From contig CM075729.1 of assembly GCA_037974335.1 (NCBI GenBank), positions 110,645,437 to 110,709,436 of the forward strand: a stretch of DNA of 64,000 bases, read 5' to 3'. Source of the stretch: Prionace glauca. Its lineage: Eukaryota; Chordata; Chondrichthyes; Carcharhiniformes; Carcharhinidae. Made by a program: the position numbers and the translations under genes. This document shows positions 19,843-31,005 of this stretch, in pieces; within the stretch, counting starts at the first letter, position 1, and each line of letters opens with the position of its first letter. The notes under the pieces are model-generated. The model had not been told where the DNA came from, ran no database searches, and was given only the letters and a program-made list of their open reading frames with translations.

Positions 19843-20189
19843 TCTACACTTCCCGCTGCCTCAGCAAAGCAGCCAGCATAATTAAGGACTCCACACACCC
19901 CGGACATTCTCTCTTCCACCTTCTTCCTTTGGGAAAAAGAGAAAAATCTGAGGTCACGTACCAACCGACTCAAGAACAGTTTCTTCCTTGCTGCTGTCAG
20001 ACTTTTGAATGGTCCTACCCCACATTAAGTTGATCTTTTTCTGCACCCTAGCTATGAATGTAGCAGTACATTCTGCAGTCTCTCCTTCCCTTCTCTATGA
20101 ACGGTTTGCTTTGTGTTTATAGCATGCAAGAAACAATAATTTTCATTGTACGCTAATGCATGTGATAATAATAAATCAAATCAAACCAA
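19843..20189 (+). mobile_element. L2-clade LINE 3' end
   Basis: End of the ORF (AAAGCAGCCAGCATAATTAA, ACCAACCGACTCAAGAACAG) and 3' UTR (CAAGAAACAATAATTTTCAT) ending in AATAATAAATCAAATC repeats. Confidence 0.85.
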
Positions 20190-20292
20190 ATCAAAGGCTT
20201 GGGATGAGAAAAATATCAGCCATGATTGAATGGTGGGGCAGACTCGATGGGCCGAGTGGCCTAGTTCTGCTCCTATGTCTTATGGTCTTATA
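20190..20292 (+). mobile_element. CR1 3' tail
   Basis: ATATCAGCCATGATTGAATG and GGGGCAGACTCGATGGGCCG, ending GTCTTATGGTCTTAT. This is the extreme 3' end of a CR1 related to the young subfamily. Confidence 0.7.
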
Positions 20293-20612
20293 GGCTCAGG
20301 GAGTGATGGGAGGGAACAGGACAGATGGCATATGTCAGCATTGTGCCTGGACAGGAATGAGCAGTGACTAGGGATGCCAGAGGGATTTGAGAATGATTCT
20401 AAGAAGCAATTCTTATTTTGTCCTGGGACATTTCGATTCAAAAAAAAATTCAAATTCAGACCAATCATGGTCCCCAAAGAAGGGCAAACCAGATCCAAGC
20501 TGACAAGATAAGACAAGACTTGGCATCCTATCTTGGGCTCAATCCAAGAAGATCCAAGCTGACAGGATGAAGCATTGCACCCCCTCCTGGGCTTGATCTT
20601 ACACTTCATTTT
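20293..20612. other. unassigned sequence
   Basis: No gene is seen. It contains a short local duplication around AGATCCAAGCTGACAAG / AGATCCAAGCTGACAGG (20490-20505 and 20549-20565). Confidence 0.4.
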
Positions 20613-20917
20613 AGAATTACAGAACACCTACAGTGCCCATCAAGTCTGCATCCACTCTCCAACAGAGTATCCCGCCCAGGCCCTATCCCCATAACCCCAT
20701 ATATTTACCCCACTAATCCTTCTAACATATACATCTCTGGACACTAAGCAGCAATTTAGAATGGTCAATCAACCCAACTTGCGCACCTTTGGACTATGGG
20801 AGTAAACCAGAGCACCCGGAGGAAGCATACGGGGAAAAACATACAAACTCCACACAGACAGTGACCCAAGGCCAGATTGAAACCCATGTGCCTATGTGGC
20901 AGCAGTGCTAACCATTT
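20613..20917 (-). mobile_element. tRNA-headed SINE
   Basis: Minus-strand copy with tail ACACCTACAGTGCCCATCAA and head GCAGCAGTGCTAACCATTTA. It is immediately followed by L2. Confidence 0.75.
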
Positions 20918-21720
20918 AATGCCAACAGAGATGGAGCATCTGGTGAACTGGTGCGGCAACAATAATCTCTCCCTCAATGTCAATAAAATGAAGAATATTG
21001 TCATCGATTTCAGATCGAGGAAAACATGTCCCTGTCTACATCAATGGGGACGAAAGTAGAACAGATCGAGAGCTTCATACTTTTAGGCATCCAGATCACC
21101 AACAACATGTCCTGGTCCCCCTATTCCGACACTATAGTTAAGAAAGCCCACCAACGCCTTTACTTTCTCAGAAGACTAAGGAAATTTGGCACGTTAGCTA
21201 CGACTCTCACCAACTTTTACAGATATACCATAGAAAGCATTCTTTCTGGTTGTATCACAGTTTGGTATGGGCTCCTGCTCTGCCCAAGACCACAAGAAAC
21301 AACAAAATGTCGTGAATGTAGCCCAGTCCATCACTCAAACCAGCCTCCCATCCATTGACTCTGTCTACGGTTCCCGCTGCCTCAGCAAAGCAGACAGCAT
21401 AATTAAGGACCCCACGCACCCTGTACATTCTCTCTTCCACCTTCTTCCTTTGGGAAAAAGATCCAAAAGTCTGAGGTCACGTACCAACCGACTCAAGGAC
21501 AGCTTCTTCCCTGCTGCTGTCAGACTTCTGAATAGACTTGCCTTGCATTAAGTTGATCTTTCTCTGCACCCTGGCTATGACGGTAACACTACATTCTGCA
21601 CTCTCTTGTTTCCTTCTCTATGAACGGTGTGTTTTGTCTGTGTAGCGCGCAAGAAACAATATTTTTCACTGTATGATAATACATGTTTCAATTATAAATC
21701 AAATCAAATTAAAACCAAAA
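20918..21720 (+). mobile_element. L2-clade LINE, longest copy in the window
   Basis: It encodes the region after the catalytic motif (LVNWCGNNNLSLNVNKMKNI), then FILLGIQITNNMSWSPYSDT, AHQRLYFLRRLRKFGTLATT and NFYRYTIESILSGCITVWYG. The frame is broken several times. The 3' UTR ends in AATTATAAATCAAATC repeats. The 5' part of the element is missing. Confidence 0.88.
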
Positions 21721-22120
21721 CCAAAAGACTGTGATGGTTTTGAAAAATTCCATCATGTAAAGCCTTGGTTTAATCTCATTGGTTACCCTGATCCTTGACT
21801 CTAGCCTAGCTGAGTAAATCATAAGCACAGGCACATTTATAGCGGCATTGGGCAGGAGGGTACATGTATCGATGGGTCTTATGGTATTTTCCTGCTCCTA
21901 TTTCTCATGCTGTTATAGAGGCCAAAGCCTTCTGTGGACTGAGATTATGTGGCAGATTCCCTCCCCTGAAGGATATCAGTGGACCAGTTGAGTTTTACAT
22001 GGGTCTCCAACGCAATGAGCTAGCCTTATCCCGTCCTTGATTATTCACTCAACCCTTCCAGGTAAACAGCCAAGAAACACTACTTGCCAACATTACAAAG
22101 TGACCAAGCGAGACTATCAG
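21721..22120. other. unassigned; possible SINE-2 trace at 21945-22015
   Basis: GTGGCAGATTCCCTCCCCTG and GAAGGATATCAGTGGACCAG resemble the SINE-2 body. Nothing else is recognised. Confidence 0.35.
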
Positions 22121-22414
22121 TTCAGAGAATCCAACAGGACAGAAAGAGGCCGTTCAGCCCATCAAGTCTGTACCAACCACAATCCCACCTGGGTCCTATC
22201 CCCATGCATTTACCCTCACTAGTCCCCCTGACACTAAGTGACAATTTAGCATAGACAATCTATCTAACCTGCACATCTTTGAACTGTAGGAGGAAACCCA
22301 TGTAGATACTGGGAAAATGTGCAAACTCCACAGTGACCCAAGCTGGGAATCGAACTCAGGTCCCTGGTACTGTGAGGCAGCAGTACTAATCACTGTGCCA
22401 CCTTGCTGCCTCAG
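22121..22414 (-). mobile_element. tRNA-headed SINE
   Basis: Minus-strand copy with tail GACAGAAAGAGGCCGTTCAG and head CACTGTGCCACCTTGCTGCC. Confidence 0.75.
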
Positions 22415-23106
22415 TTGTTTTAACCTTAGTATTAGCAATACAAGGAGAAGAACCAGCTCCTCAGTGTAAGTGTGGTTCAGGAATACAAGTCAGATTTTCC
22501 AGAGACCCAACATCTTGAAAATAAATGAAATATGTGGAACCAATTCCCGTGAATCTTGATCTTTCTCTGACAAACCTACTAATCAGCAAACCTGCTCCCA
22601 TCCATCTGCCATTGGGAATTGTAGGAATTTGGAATAATGAAGACAAGTGATTGTTATTGGAGAGAGTACCAGAATTTTTTTATATTTAATGAGACTTAGA
22701 GAATCTCAATTTGAACTAAAATAATATCTAAATCCTGTTAAAATCGAACAGTTAGATAAAATCACAACATCGAAAAATGAAAGCTTCATTAAACACAACG
22801 AACGGCCTGAATTCTGATTCACTGAGGTTTACATTAACTAATTTATACAATAAAGTCTTAAGAGGCAGAATCTGTTCTCCTGAGCATTTTATAAATTGCA
22901 CTGAAATCTATAAACTACATTATCTCCTCATTGAATTCCTGTAATTATTTCATCCGGATCATTATCCCTGGGACAAGCTATTGAATGTTTAATGAAGGTG
23001 ATCTATTCACTGTCTGTCCCAGAGCTGAATCAGCAGGTAGAAATCAAACTCCTTCCAATTTGGGCAGACTTCCAGATCACTGGACTGGCTGATGGCGAAT
23101 TACTGG
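22415..23106. other. unassigned AT-rich sequence
   Basis: No gene or repeat is recognised between the SINE and minisatellite array 2. Confidence 0.4.
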
Positions 23107-23853
23107 AATGAGGGGGTGCTGCACTGTCAGAGGGTCAGTACTGAGGGAGTGCTGCACTGTCAGAGGGTCATTACTGAGGGAGTGCTGCACTGTCAGAGGG
23201 TCAGTACTGAGGGAATGCTGCACTGTCAGAGGGTCAGTGCTGAGGGAGTGCTGCACTGTCAGAGGATCAGTGCTGAGGGAGTGCTGCACTGTCAGAGGGT
23301 CAGTACTGAGGGAGTGCTGCACTGTCAGAGGGTCAGTACTGAGGGAGTGCTGCACTGTCAGAGGGTCAGTGCTGAGGGAGTGCTGCACTGTCAGACGGTC
23401 ATTACTGAGGGAGTGCTGCACTGTCAGAGGGTCAGTGCTGAGGGAGTGCTGCACTGTCAGAGGGTCAGTACTAAGGGAGTGCTGCACTGTCAGAGGGTCA
23501 GTACTGAGGGAGTGCCGCACTGTCAGAGGGTCAGTATGAGGGAGTGCTGCACTGTCCGAGGGTCAGTACTGAGGGAGTGCTGCACTGTCAGAGGGTCATT
23601 ACTGAGGGAGTGCTGCACTGTCAGAGGGTCAGTACTGAGGGAGTGCTGCACTGTCAGAAGGTCAGTACTGAGGGAGTGCTGCACTGTCAGAGGGTCAGTG
23701 CTGAGGGAGTGCTGCACTGTCCGAGGGTCAGTACTGAGGGAGTGCTGCACTGTCAGAGGGTCAGTACTGAGACGGTGCTGCACTGTCAGAGGGTCAGTAC
23801 TGAGGGAGTGCTGCACTGTCAGAGGGTCAGTACTGAGGGAGTGCTGCACCACT
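23107..23853 (+). repeat. 33-bp minisatellite, array 2 (about 22 units)
   Basis: Same unit as array 1, with the TCAGTACTGA palindrome and CTGCACTGTCAGAGG. One unit near 23535 has lost a few bases, which shifts the accidental open frames. The array is separated from array 3 by a SINE, so the two were probably one array. Confidence 0.95.
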
Positions 23854-24194
23854 GGGGCGGCACGGTAGCACAGTGGTTAGCACTGCTGCTTCACAGCTCC
23901 AGGGTCCTGGGTTCGATTCCCGGCTCGGGTCACTGCCTGTGTGGAGTTTGCACATTCTCCTCGTGTCTGCGTGGGTTTTCTCCGGGTGTTCTGGTTTCCT
24001 CCCACAGTCCAAAGATGTGCGGGTTAGGTTCATTGGCTATGCTAAAATTGCCCCTTAGTGTCCAGGGATGTGTAGGTTAGAGGGATTAGCAGGTAAATGT
24101 GTAGGGATATGGGGATAGGGTATGGGTGGGATTGTGTTCGGTGCAGACTCGATGGGCCGAAGGGCCTGTTTCTGCACTGTAGGGTTCTATGTAA
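23854..24194 (+). mobile_element. full-length tRNA-headed SINE inside the minisatellite
   Basis: This is the best-preserved SINE of the window. Box A TAGCACAGTGG is at 23866-23876 and box B GGTTCGATTCC at 23910-23920, which together form an internal RNA polymerase III promoter. The body has GTGCGGGTTAGGTTCATTGG. The tail ACTCGATGGGCCGAAGGGCC then TGCACTGTAGGGTTCTATG resembles the CR1 3' end. Minisatellite units flank it on both sides with a duplication of only 4-5 bases (GCAC). Confidence 0.92.
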
Positions 24195-25651
24195 GGCACT
24201 GTCAGAGGGTCAGTACTGAGGGAGTGCTGCACTGTCAGAGGGTCCGTGCTGACGGAGTGCTGCACTGTCAGAGGGTCAGTACTGAGGGAGTGCTGCACTG
24301 TCAGAGGGTCAGTACTGAGGGAGTGCTGCACTGTCAGAGGGTCAGTACTGAGGAAGTGCTGCACTGTCAGGGGGTCAGTACTGAGGGAGTGCTGCACTGT
24401 CAGAGGGTCAGTACTGAGGGAGTGCTGCACTGTCAGAGGGTCAGTAATGAGGAAGTGCTGCACTGTCAGGGGGTCAGTACTGAGGGAGTGCTGCACTGTC
24501 AGAGGGTCAGTGCTGAGAGAGTGCTGCACTGTCAGAGGGTCAGTGCTGAGGGAGTGCTGCACTGTCAGAGGGTCAGTCCAGAGGGAGTGCTGCACTGTCA
24601 GAGGGTCAGTAATGAGGGAGTACTGCACCATCAGAGGGTCAGTAATGACGGAGTGCTGCACTGTCAAAGGGTCAGTACTGAGGGAGTGCTGCACTGTCAG
24701 AGGGTCATTACTGAGGGAGTGCTGCACTGTCAGAGGGTCAGTACTGAGGGAGTGCTGCATTGTCAGAGGGTCAGTATTGAGGGAATGCTGCACTGTCAGA
24801 GGGTCAGTACTGAGGGAGTGCTGCATTGTCAGAGGGTCAGTATTGAGGGAATGCTGCACTGTCAGAGGGTCAGTACTGAGGGAGTGCTGCACTGTCAGAG
24901 GGTCAGTCCAGAGGGAGTGCTGCACTGTCAGAGGGTCAGTAATGACGGAGTGCTGCACTGTCAGAGGGTCAGTACTGAGGGAGTGCTGCACTGTCAGAGG
25001 GTCAGTACTGAGGGAGTGCTGCACTGCCAGAGGGTCAGTACTGAGGGAGTGCTGCACCGTCAGAGGGTCAGTACTGAGGGAGTGCTGCACTGTCAGAGGG
25101 TCAGTAATGAGGGAGTGCTGCACTGTCAGAGGGTCAGTACTGAGGGAGTGCTGCACTGCCAGAGGGTCAGTACTGAGGGAGTGCTGCACTGCCAGAGGGT
25201 CAGTACTGAGGGAGTGCTGCATTGTCAGAGGGTCAGTATTGAGGGAGTGCTGCACTGTCAGAGCGTCAGTACTGAGGGAGTGCTGCACTGTCAGAGGGTC
25301 AGTAATGAGGGAGTGCTGCACTGTCAGAGGGTCAGTACTGAGGGAGTGCTGCACTGCCAGAGGGTCAATACTGAGGGAGTGCTGCACTGCCAGAGGGTCA
25401 GTACTGAGGGAGTGCTGCATTGTCAGAGGGTCAGTGCTGAGGGAGTGCTGCACTGCCAGAGGGTCAGTACTGAGGGAGTGCTGCATTGTCAGAGGGTCAG
25501 TGCTGAGGGAGTGCTGCACTGTCAGAGGGTCGGTACTGAGGGAGTGCTGCACTGTCAGAGGGTCAGTACTGAGGGAATGCTGCACTGTCAGAGGGTCAGT
25601 ATTGAGGGAGTGCTGCACTGTCAGAGGGTCAGTATTGAGGGAGTGCTGCAC
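24195..25651 (+). repeat. 33-bp minisatellite, array 3 (about 44 units)
   Basis: Continuation of array 2. Variant units recur at intervals (for example pairs carrying CAGTATTGAGGGAATGC near 24770 and 24840, and CAGTCCAGAGGG near 24573 and 24905), showing block duplication. Long open frames on both strands are a by-product of the 33-bp period. Confidence 0.95.
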
Positions 25652-25806
25652 TCTAATCCTGTTATACTTCAGTCTTAATGTTGAAACTATTTCTTGTCTG
25701 CCGTGTCAGATATAAATAATCCCATGGCACTATTTCAACAATCAACCAAGGTTTCCCACCTGATCTCCTGGTCAATATTTATCCCTCAACCAATCATACT
25801 AAAATA
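25652..25806 (+). repeat. dispersed repeat R1, middle part
   Basis: Directly after array 3 come CTTGTCTGCCGTGTCAGATA, then AATCCCATGGCACTATTTC and CAATATTTATCCCTCAACC. In the R1 repeat as I know it from shark sequence, these words follow a GGGAGTGCTGCACTGTC block, which is the minisatellite unit. The array therefore sits where R1 would have one copy of that block. Confidence 0.5.
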
Positions 25807-25860
25807 GGTAAAACAACCAGGAATCGTGCGGTTTCATTATTTGTGACTGCATTCTCTCAC

Positions 25861-27442
25861 GAGTCCAACAGGTTTATTTGGTCGCACGAGCTTTCGGAGT
25901 GCTGACCCTTCATCAGGTGAGTGAAGTGTTGTGTTCACAAACAGAGCATATATAGACACAAGCTCAGTTACAAGGTCATGGTTGGAATGTGAGTCTTGAC
26001 AGGTGCAGACAATGTGAGTGAAGAGAGGGTTAAGCACAGTTAATGAAGTGTGAATTGTCTCCAGACAGGACAGTTAGTGAGATTTTGCAAACCCAGGCAA
26101 GTTATGAGGGTTATAGATCGTGTGACATGAACGCAAGATTCTGGTTGATGCTGTCGACATGTATTCGGCACTACCAGTTTCTGCTCATCGGCTCTGCATT
26201 GTTGTGCGCTGTGAAGGCCGCCTTGGAGAATGCTTACCCAACGATCAGAAGCTGAGGCTGTTGACTGCTGAAGTGTTCCCCAACTAGAAGGGAACACCTT
26301 TGCCTGATGGTTGTCCAGCGGTGTTCATTCATTGGTTGTTGTAGCGTCTGCATGGTCTCCCCAGTGCACCAAGCTTCAGGACATCCTTTCCTGCAGCGCA
26401 TCAGGTAGACAATGTTGGCCGAGTTGCAAGAGTATATACTATGTACCTGGTGGATGGTATTCTCACGTGAGATGATGGCATTGGTGTTGATGATCCGACA
26501 TGTCTTGCAGAGGTTGCTGTGACAGGGTTGTGTGGTGTTGTGGTCACTGTTCTCCTGAAGGCTGGGTAGATTGCTGCGAACAATGGTCTGTTTGAAGGCA
26601 AGAAGTGGAGATGTGGGGGTGGCCTTGGCGAGATATTCGTTTTCATCAATAACATGTTGAAGGCTCCGGAGAAGATGTCATAGCTTCTCCACTCCGGGGA
26701 AGTACTGGACAACTAAGGCTACTCTGTCCACCGTGGCCTGTATTTGTCTTGTGAGGAGGTTAGTGCGGTTTTTCGCTGTGGTGCGTTGGAACTGTTGATC
26801 GATGAGGCGAGCGCCATATCTTGTTCTTGTGAGAGCCTCTGTAGGTGTCTGTTGCGATCCTCTTCATCTGAGCAGATCCTGTGTATATGGAGGGCTTGTC
26901 CATAGGGAATGGCTTCTTTAACATGTTTAAGGAGGAAGCTGGATAAGTGGAGCATCGTGAGGTTATCTATGGGCTTGCGATACAGTGAGGTACTGAGGTG
27001 ACCATCCTTGATGGAGATGTATGTGTCCAAAAATGCAACCGATTCCGGAGAGTCATCCATGGTGAGTCTGATGGTGGGATGGAACTTGTTGATGTCATCA
27101 TATAGATGTTTCAGTGGTTGCTCACCATGAGTCCAAAGGAAGAAAATGTCATTGATGTCTCTAGTGCACAGCATCGGTTAAATGTCCTGTGCGGTGAAGA
27201 AGTCTTGTTCGAAATTGTACATGAAAATATTGGCATATTGAGGTACAAATTTGGTCCCCATGGCTGTTCCATGTGTCTGGATGAAAAACTGATTGTTGAA
27301 GGTGAAGACATTGTGGTCCACCTGATGAAGGGGCAATGCTCCAAAAGCTCGTGTTACCAAATAAACTTGTTGGACTTTAACCTGGTATTGTGAGACTTCT
27401 TACTGTGCCTACCTCAGTCCAATGCCGGCAACTCCACATCAT
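25861..27442 (-). mobile_element. Penelope-like element with GIY-YIG endonuclease and inverted ends
   Basis: Read on the minus strand. First, reverse transcriptase core motifs: THGTAMGTKFVPQYANIFMY, then a catalytic-motif region, then LYDDINKFHPTI, SPESVAFLDTYISIKD, LYRKPIDNLTMLH and AIPYGQALHIHRICS. Next, a Cys-containing linker (CHSNLCKTCRIINTNAI). Then a GIY-YIG-type nuclease (NIVYLMRC, CTGETMQTLQQPMNEHR, VGEHFSS). This order defines endonuclease-bearing PLEs. The ends (25861-25924 and 27318-27378) are inverted copies about 60 bp long, roughly 85% alike by eye. The right side continues with TTTAACCTGGTATTGTGAGA and on to CCGGCAACTCCACATCAT. The N-terminal half of the reverse transcriptase is absent and the element is degenerate. 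There is no capsid or envelope gene. Confidence 0.82.
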
Positions 27443-27859
27443 CTCACCAACATGGCTGACATTGCTCTCTGAAATGGCTAAATTAGCCCCTGTGACATCT
27501 TTACATTCTGTTTAAACTGGAGTGTTGTGTTGCTGAATCAGTTTGTAGAAATTAAGACTGGAAGGTTTTAATGCTTTCTTGTGAGATCTTGCTGTGCCCA
27601 GATCAGCTAACTCTGGGGTCTGCCACGTAGTAGGAGCTGACCATCAGTCAGCTCCCGCTGAGAAATCATAATGCCAAGATTATTTTAATCAGATTATGTT
27701 CATCTGAATCCTGTGAAACAGGATTTCGACAGGATAGGAAGGGTCGGTTGTTTAAATGAGGCATGTTGCCTGCAGGGGGCTCTCTGAGCCCAGTATCTCC
27801 TCTGTCTCTTCCTGGTGTTGTGAAACGAACTCTGGGTTTTACGGTTTTATGGGTCAGAC
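27443..27859. other. unassigned sequence
   Basis: No gene is seen. GTGAGATCTTGCTGTGCCCA near 27582 may be a trace of repeat R1. Confidence 0.35.
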
Positions 27860-27957
27860 ACAGGCAATTGGAATTGGCTGGGAGGGCACAATGGCCAGCA
27901 TGGTCCGGTTGGGCCGAAGGGCCTGTTTCCATGCTGTATTGCTCTGTGATCCTATGA
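27860..27957 (+). mobile_element. CR1-type 3' tail
   Basis: TTGGGCCGAAGGGCCTGTTT, CCATGCTGTATTGCTCTGTG and CCTATGA form the end of a CR1-like element. Only the tail is left. Confidence 0.65.
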
Positions 27958-28534
27958 GTATAAATTCCTATAACCTCAAAACCAGCCTCCAAATCCTCAA
28001 ACGCTTTCAGATTCCTGTCTCTGAACCAGGGATGTGTGATCAGGCCACACTCCTGTTGGCGTAATTATAATGGAAGTTTAATTCCAGTCCTGTTTCACCG
28101 GTCCCTGAGGGTTGGAGCTCATTCTGGATTCGCTGCTCTGATCGATCAGCTTCTCGGTGAAGGACAGAGTGAGATTCTGTCACAACCGCTATCCAATTTC
28201 ATTGAACTGAAATGTGTTCGGAATGGGTTAACTGCAACCTTCCGCTTTAGAAATCATTTGTATGTTAGTTGTTTAATAGTACTCAGCAGTGTATATAAAG
28301 GAGTTACCGGTGGCACTGGGTGTTGGGTGAGTCAATGTGGAGTTAGAAAAGAGAATAAAGTGAGTTTGCAAAGAAGCTGGATTGTATCATTTTTTTATTA
28401 CTGGTCTGCAACTGAGAGGCTTAGCAAAATGTGTGTTGGGAACGTTGGACCCATGCTTGGTCCACAGTCAAGATTTATCACATGATGATCCCTTTCCACC
28501 ATGCAGAGTTGCTGTGGAACACACCCATTCAGAC
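27958..28534. other. unassigned sequence
   Basis: It contains a 149-codon open frame (28036-28485) without any known motif, and a TATA-like word with a downstream AATAAA (28290-28360). I do not call a gene. Confidence 0.35.
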
Positions 28535-28772
28535 CATAGGACATAGGAGCTTATGTAGTTGATTCTATCCATCGATTCTGCTCTGCCATTCGACGAGATC
28601 AGACTGATTTGATGTGATAATCCTCAACTCTATTTTCCTGCCTTATCCCCATAACCCTTGATTTCTTTATTGGTTAAAAATTTGTCTAGCTCAACCTTGA
28701 ACACACTTATCGACCCAATTTCTACAACCCTTTGCAGTAAAGAGTTCCACAGATTTACTACCCTCTGCCTCA
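28535..28772 (-). mobile_element. old CR1 fragment
   Basis: The minus strand reads VVNLWNSLLQRVVEIGSIS, then FKVELDKFLTNKEIKGYGDK: the CR1 ORF2 end and 3' UTR. Its 5' side is replaced by the L2 copy at 28774. Confidence 0.7.
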
Positions 28773-28773
28773 G

Positions 28774-29092
28774 AACTACAGCCAGCATAATTAAGGACCC
28801 CTCGCAGCCTGAACATTCTCTCTTCCACCTTCTTCCATCGGGAAAAAGATACAAAAGCCTGAGGTTACATACCAACCGACTCAAGAACAACTTCTTCCCT
28901 GCTGCCATCAGACTTTTGAATCACACTAAATTCATCTTTCTCTACACCCTAGTTTTGACTGTAACACTACATTCTGCACTCTCTTGTTTCCTTCTCTTTG
29001 AAGGGTATGCTTTGTCTGTATGGCATGCAAGAAACAATACTTTTCACTGTATGTTAATACTTGAGACAATAATAAATCAAATCAATCAAAGA
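28774..29092 (+). mobile_element. L2-clade LINE 3' end
   Basis: ASIIKDPSQPEHSLFHLLPS, SLRLHTNRLKNNFFPAAIRL, and a 3' UTR with CAAGAAACAATACTTTTCAC ending in AATAATAAATCAAATC. It joins an old CR1 at its 5' side. Confidence 0.87.
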
Positions 29093-29172
29093 AGATTAAA
29101 GTCATCCATAATTAAAATACTTCATTTTATGTTGTGATGTGAGATTTAAAAAAAATTGAGTTATATAATTGT

Positions 29173-30530
29173 TAGTATAGAACCATAGAAAATTACAGCT
29201 CAGAAACAGGCCTTTTAGCCCTTCTCGTCTGCGCCGAACCACTTTTTGCCTAATCCCACTGACCTGCACTTGATCCACATCCCTCCACATCCCTCTCATC
29301 CATGAACCCGTCCAAGTTTTTCTTAAATGTTAAAAGTGACCCCGCATTTACCACTTTGTCTGGCAGCTCATTCCACACTCCCACCACTCTCTGCGTGAAG
29401 AAGCCCCCCCTAATATTCCCTTTAAACTTTTCTCCTTTCACCCTTAACCCATACCCTATGGGTTTTTTTCTCCCCTAGCCTCACTGGAAAAAGCCAGCTT
29501 GCATTCACTCTATCAATGGCCATCAAAATCTTATTCACCTCTATCAAATCTCCCCTCATTCTTCTACGCTCCAGGGAATAAAGTCCTAACCTATTCAATC
29601 TCTCTCTGTAACTCAGCTTCTCAAGTCCTGGCAACATCCTTGTGAACCTTCTCTGCACTCTTTCAACTTTATTTACATTCTTCCTGTAACTAGGTAACCA
29701 AAACTGTGCACAATACTCTAAATTCAGCCTCACCAATACCTTATATAACCTTACCATAACACTCCAACTTTTATACTTGATACTCCAATTTATAAAGGCC
29801 AATGTACCAACAGCACTCTTTAAGACCATATCCACCTGTGACGTCACTTTTAGGGAATTCTGTACCTGTATTCCCAGCTCCCACTGTTCAACCGCACTCT
29901 TCAGAGTCCATTGAGTCAGTGTCTAATCCAATTTACAACCTTCCCATGTCTACCTAGTGACTGAACCTTCCTAACTAACCTACCTTGTCAAAGGCCTTGC
30001 TGAAATCCAGGTAGACAACATCCACTGCCTTCTCTTCATCCACTTTCCTGGTGACCTCCTCAAAAAACTCTCATAGATTGGTCAAACATGAGCTACCACA
30101 CACAAAGCCATGTTGACCTTCCCTAATAAGTCCCTGTCTATCCAAATATTTGTAGATGCTATCCCTTATCACACCTTCCAATAACTTGCCAACCACCAAT
30201 GTCAAACTTACTGGCTTGTAATTTCCCGGATTTCTTTTGGAACCTTTATTAAACAACGAAACAACATGAGCCACCCTCCAATCATCTGGCATCTCCCCTG
30301 TGAATATTGACATTTTAAATATGTCTACCAGGGCCCCTGCAAGTTCAACACAGCCTTCCTCAATGTCTGTGGGAATACCCTGGGGATTTATCCACTCTTG
30401 TTTGCCTCAAGACAGCCAGCACATCCTCCTCTTTAATCTGTAAAGGTTCCATGACCTCCCAACCTGTTTGCCCTATTTCTGTAGACTCCATGCCAGTTTC
30501 CTCAGTAGATTTAGTAAAGAAAGCTGTGTG
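29173..30530 (-). mobile_element. CR1 LINE, decayed, with internal deletion
   Basis: The minus strand carries from reverse transcriptase motifs (DDWRVAHVVSLFNKGSKRNP, NYKPVSLTLVVGKLLEGVI, QHGFVCGSSCLTNL at 30071-30313) to the C-terminus (RRFTRMLPGLEKLSYRERLN, SLERRRMRGDLIEV) and the 3' UTR with AACCATAGAAAATTACAGC. The stretch that should hold the catalytic FADD motif is missing near 29925-29965. Same subfamily as 43070-43840. Confidence 0.82.
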
Positions 30531-30693
30531 TGTCCAGCATTAATTAAACAGGAAGCGGTTTACTGGAAACAGGTTGACCGTGGGGACTAGGAGATGACTT
30601 AGGAGGGACTATGAATCCAGTATCATGGTGCTGTCTATGAAAACCAGTTCAGCATGGAGAAGCAGGGCTGCAACTGGTCTGGCCCAGCAGGGT

Positions 30694-30839
30694 GGTAAAC
30701 ACAGTAAGAAGTCTCACAACACTAGGTTAAAGTCCGATCTGAAAGCTAGTGCTGTTTGCTATAAATAAACCTGTTGGACTTTAACCTGATGTTGTGAGAC
30801 TCCTTACTGTGTTTACCCCAGTCCAATGCTGGCATCATG
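30694..30839. mobile_element. foldback (hairpin) element
   Basis: Left arm GTAAGAAGTCTCACAACACT; right arm AAATAAACCTGTTGGACTTT then GTTGTGAGACTCCTTACTGT, ending ACCCCAGTCCAATGCTGGCA. The loop is short. Confidence 0.8.
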
Positions 30840-31005
30840 AACAGCAGAGTGGTATATAGTGCATCAGGAGAAGCTCAGCACTATGGAAGTGATACACTCA
30901 CCTCAAAGTTTCTTGCTACAGGAAGATCTTCTTACACTTACTTCTCTATAGGAATTGGATTTGACACCCATGTGTTTTGCTGCTGGCCTGACCCAAACTA
31001 TCATT

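Noticed and set aside
23854-23930. tRNA gene
   Set aside because: Box A and B are present, but the sequence is a SINE head without a full cloverleaf, repeated many times in the window.
7780-25651. CRISPR-like regular repeats
   Set aside because: The 33-bp units are contiguous without unique spacers, in a vertebrate context with no cas genes. They form a minisatellite.
24086-25715. Open frames of 489-521 codons on both strands of array 3
   Set aside because: Same reason as array 1. The encoded text is an 11-residue repeat caused by the minisatellite.
28036-28485. 149-codon open frame with a TATA-like word and AATAAA nearby
   Set aside because: No recognisable domain. The signals alone do not establish a gene or an LTR, and no matching second end was found.
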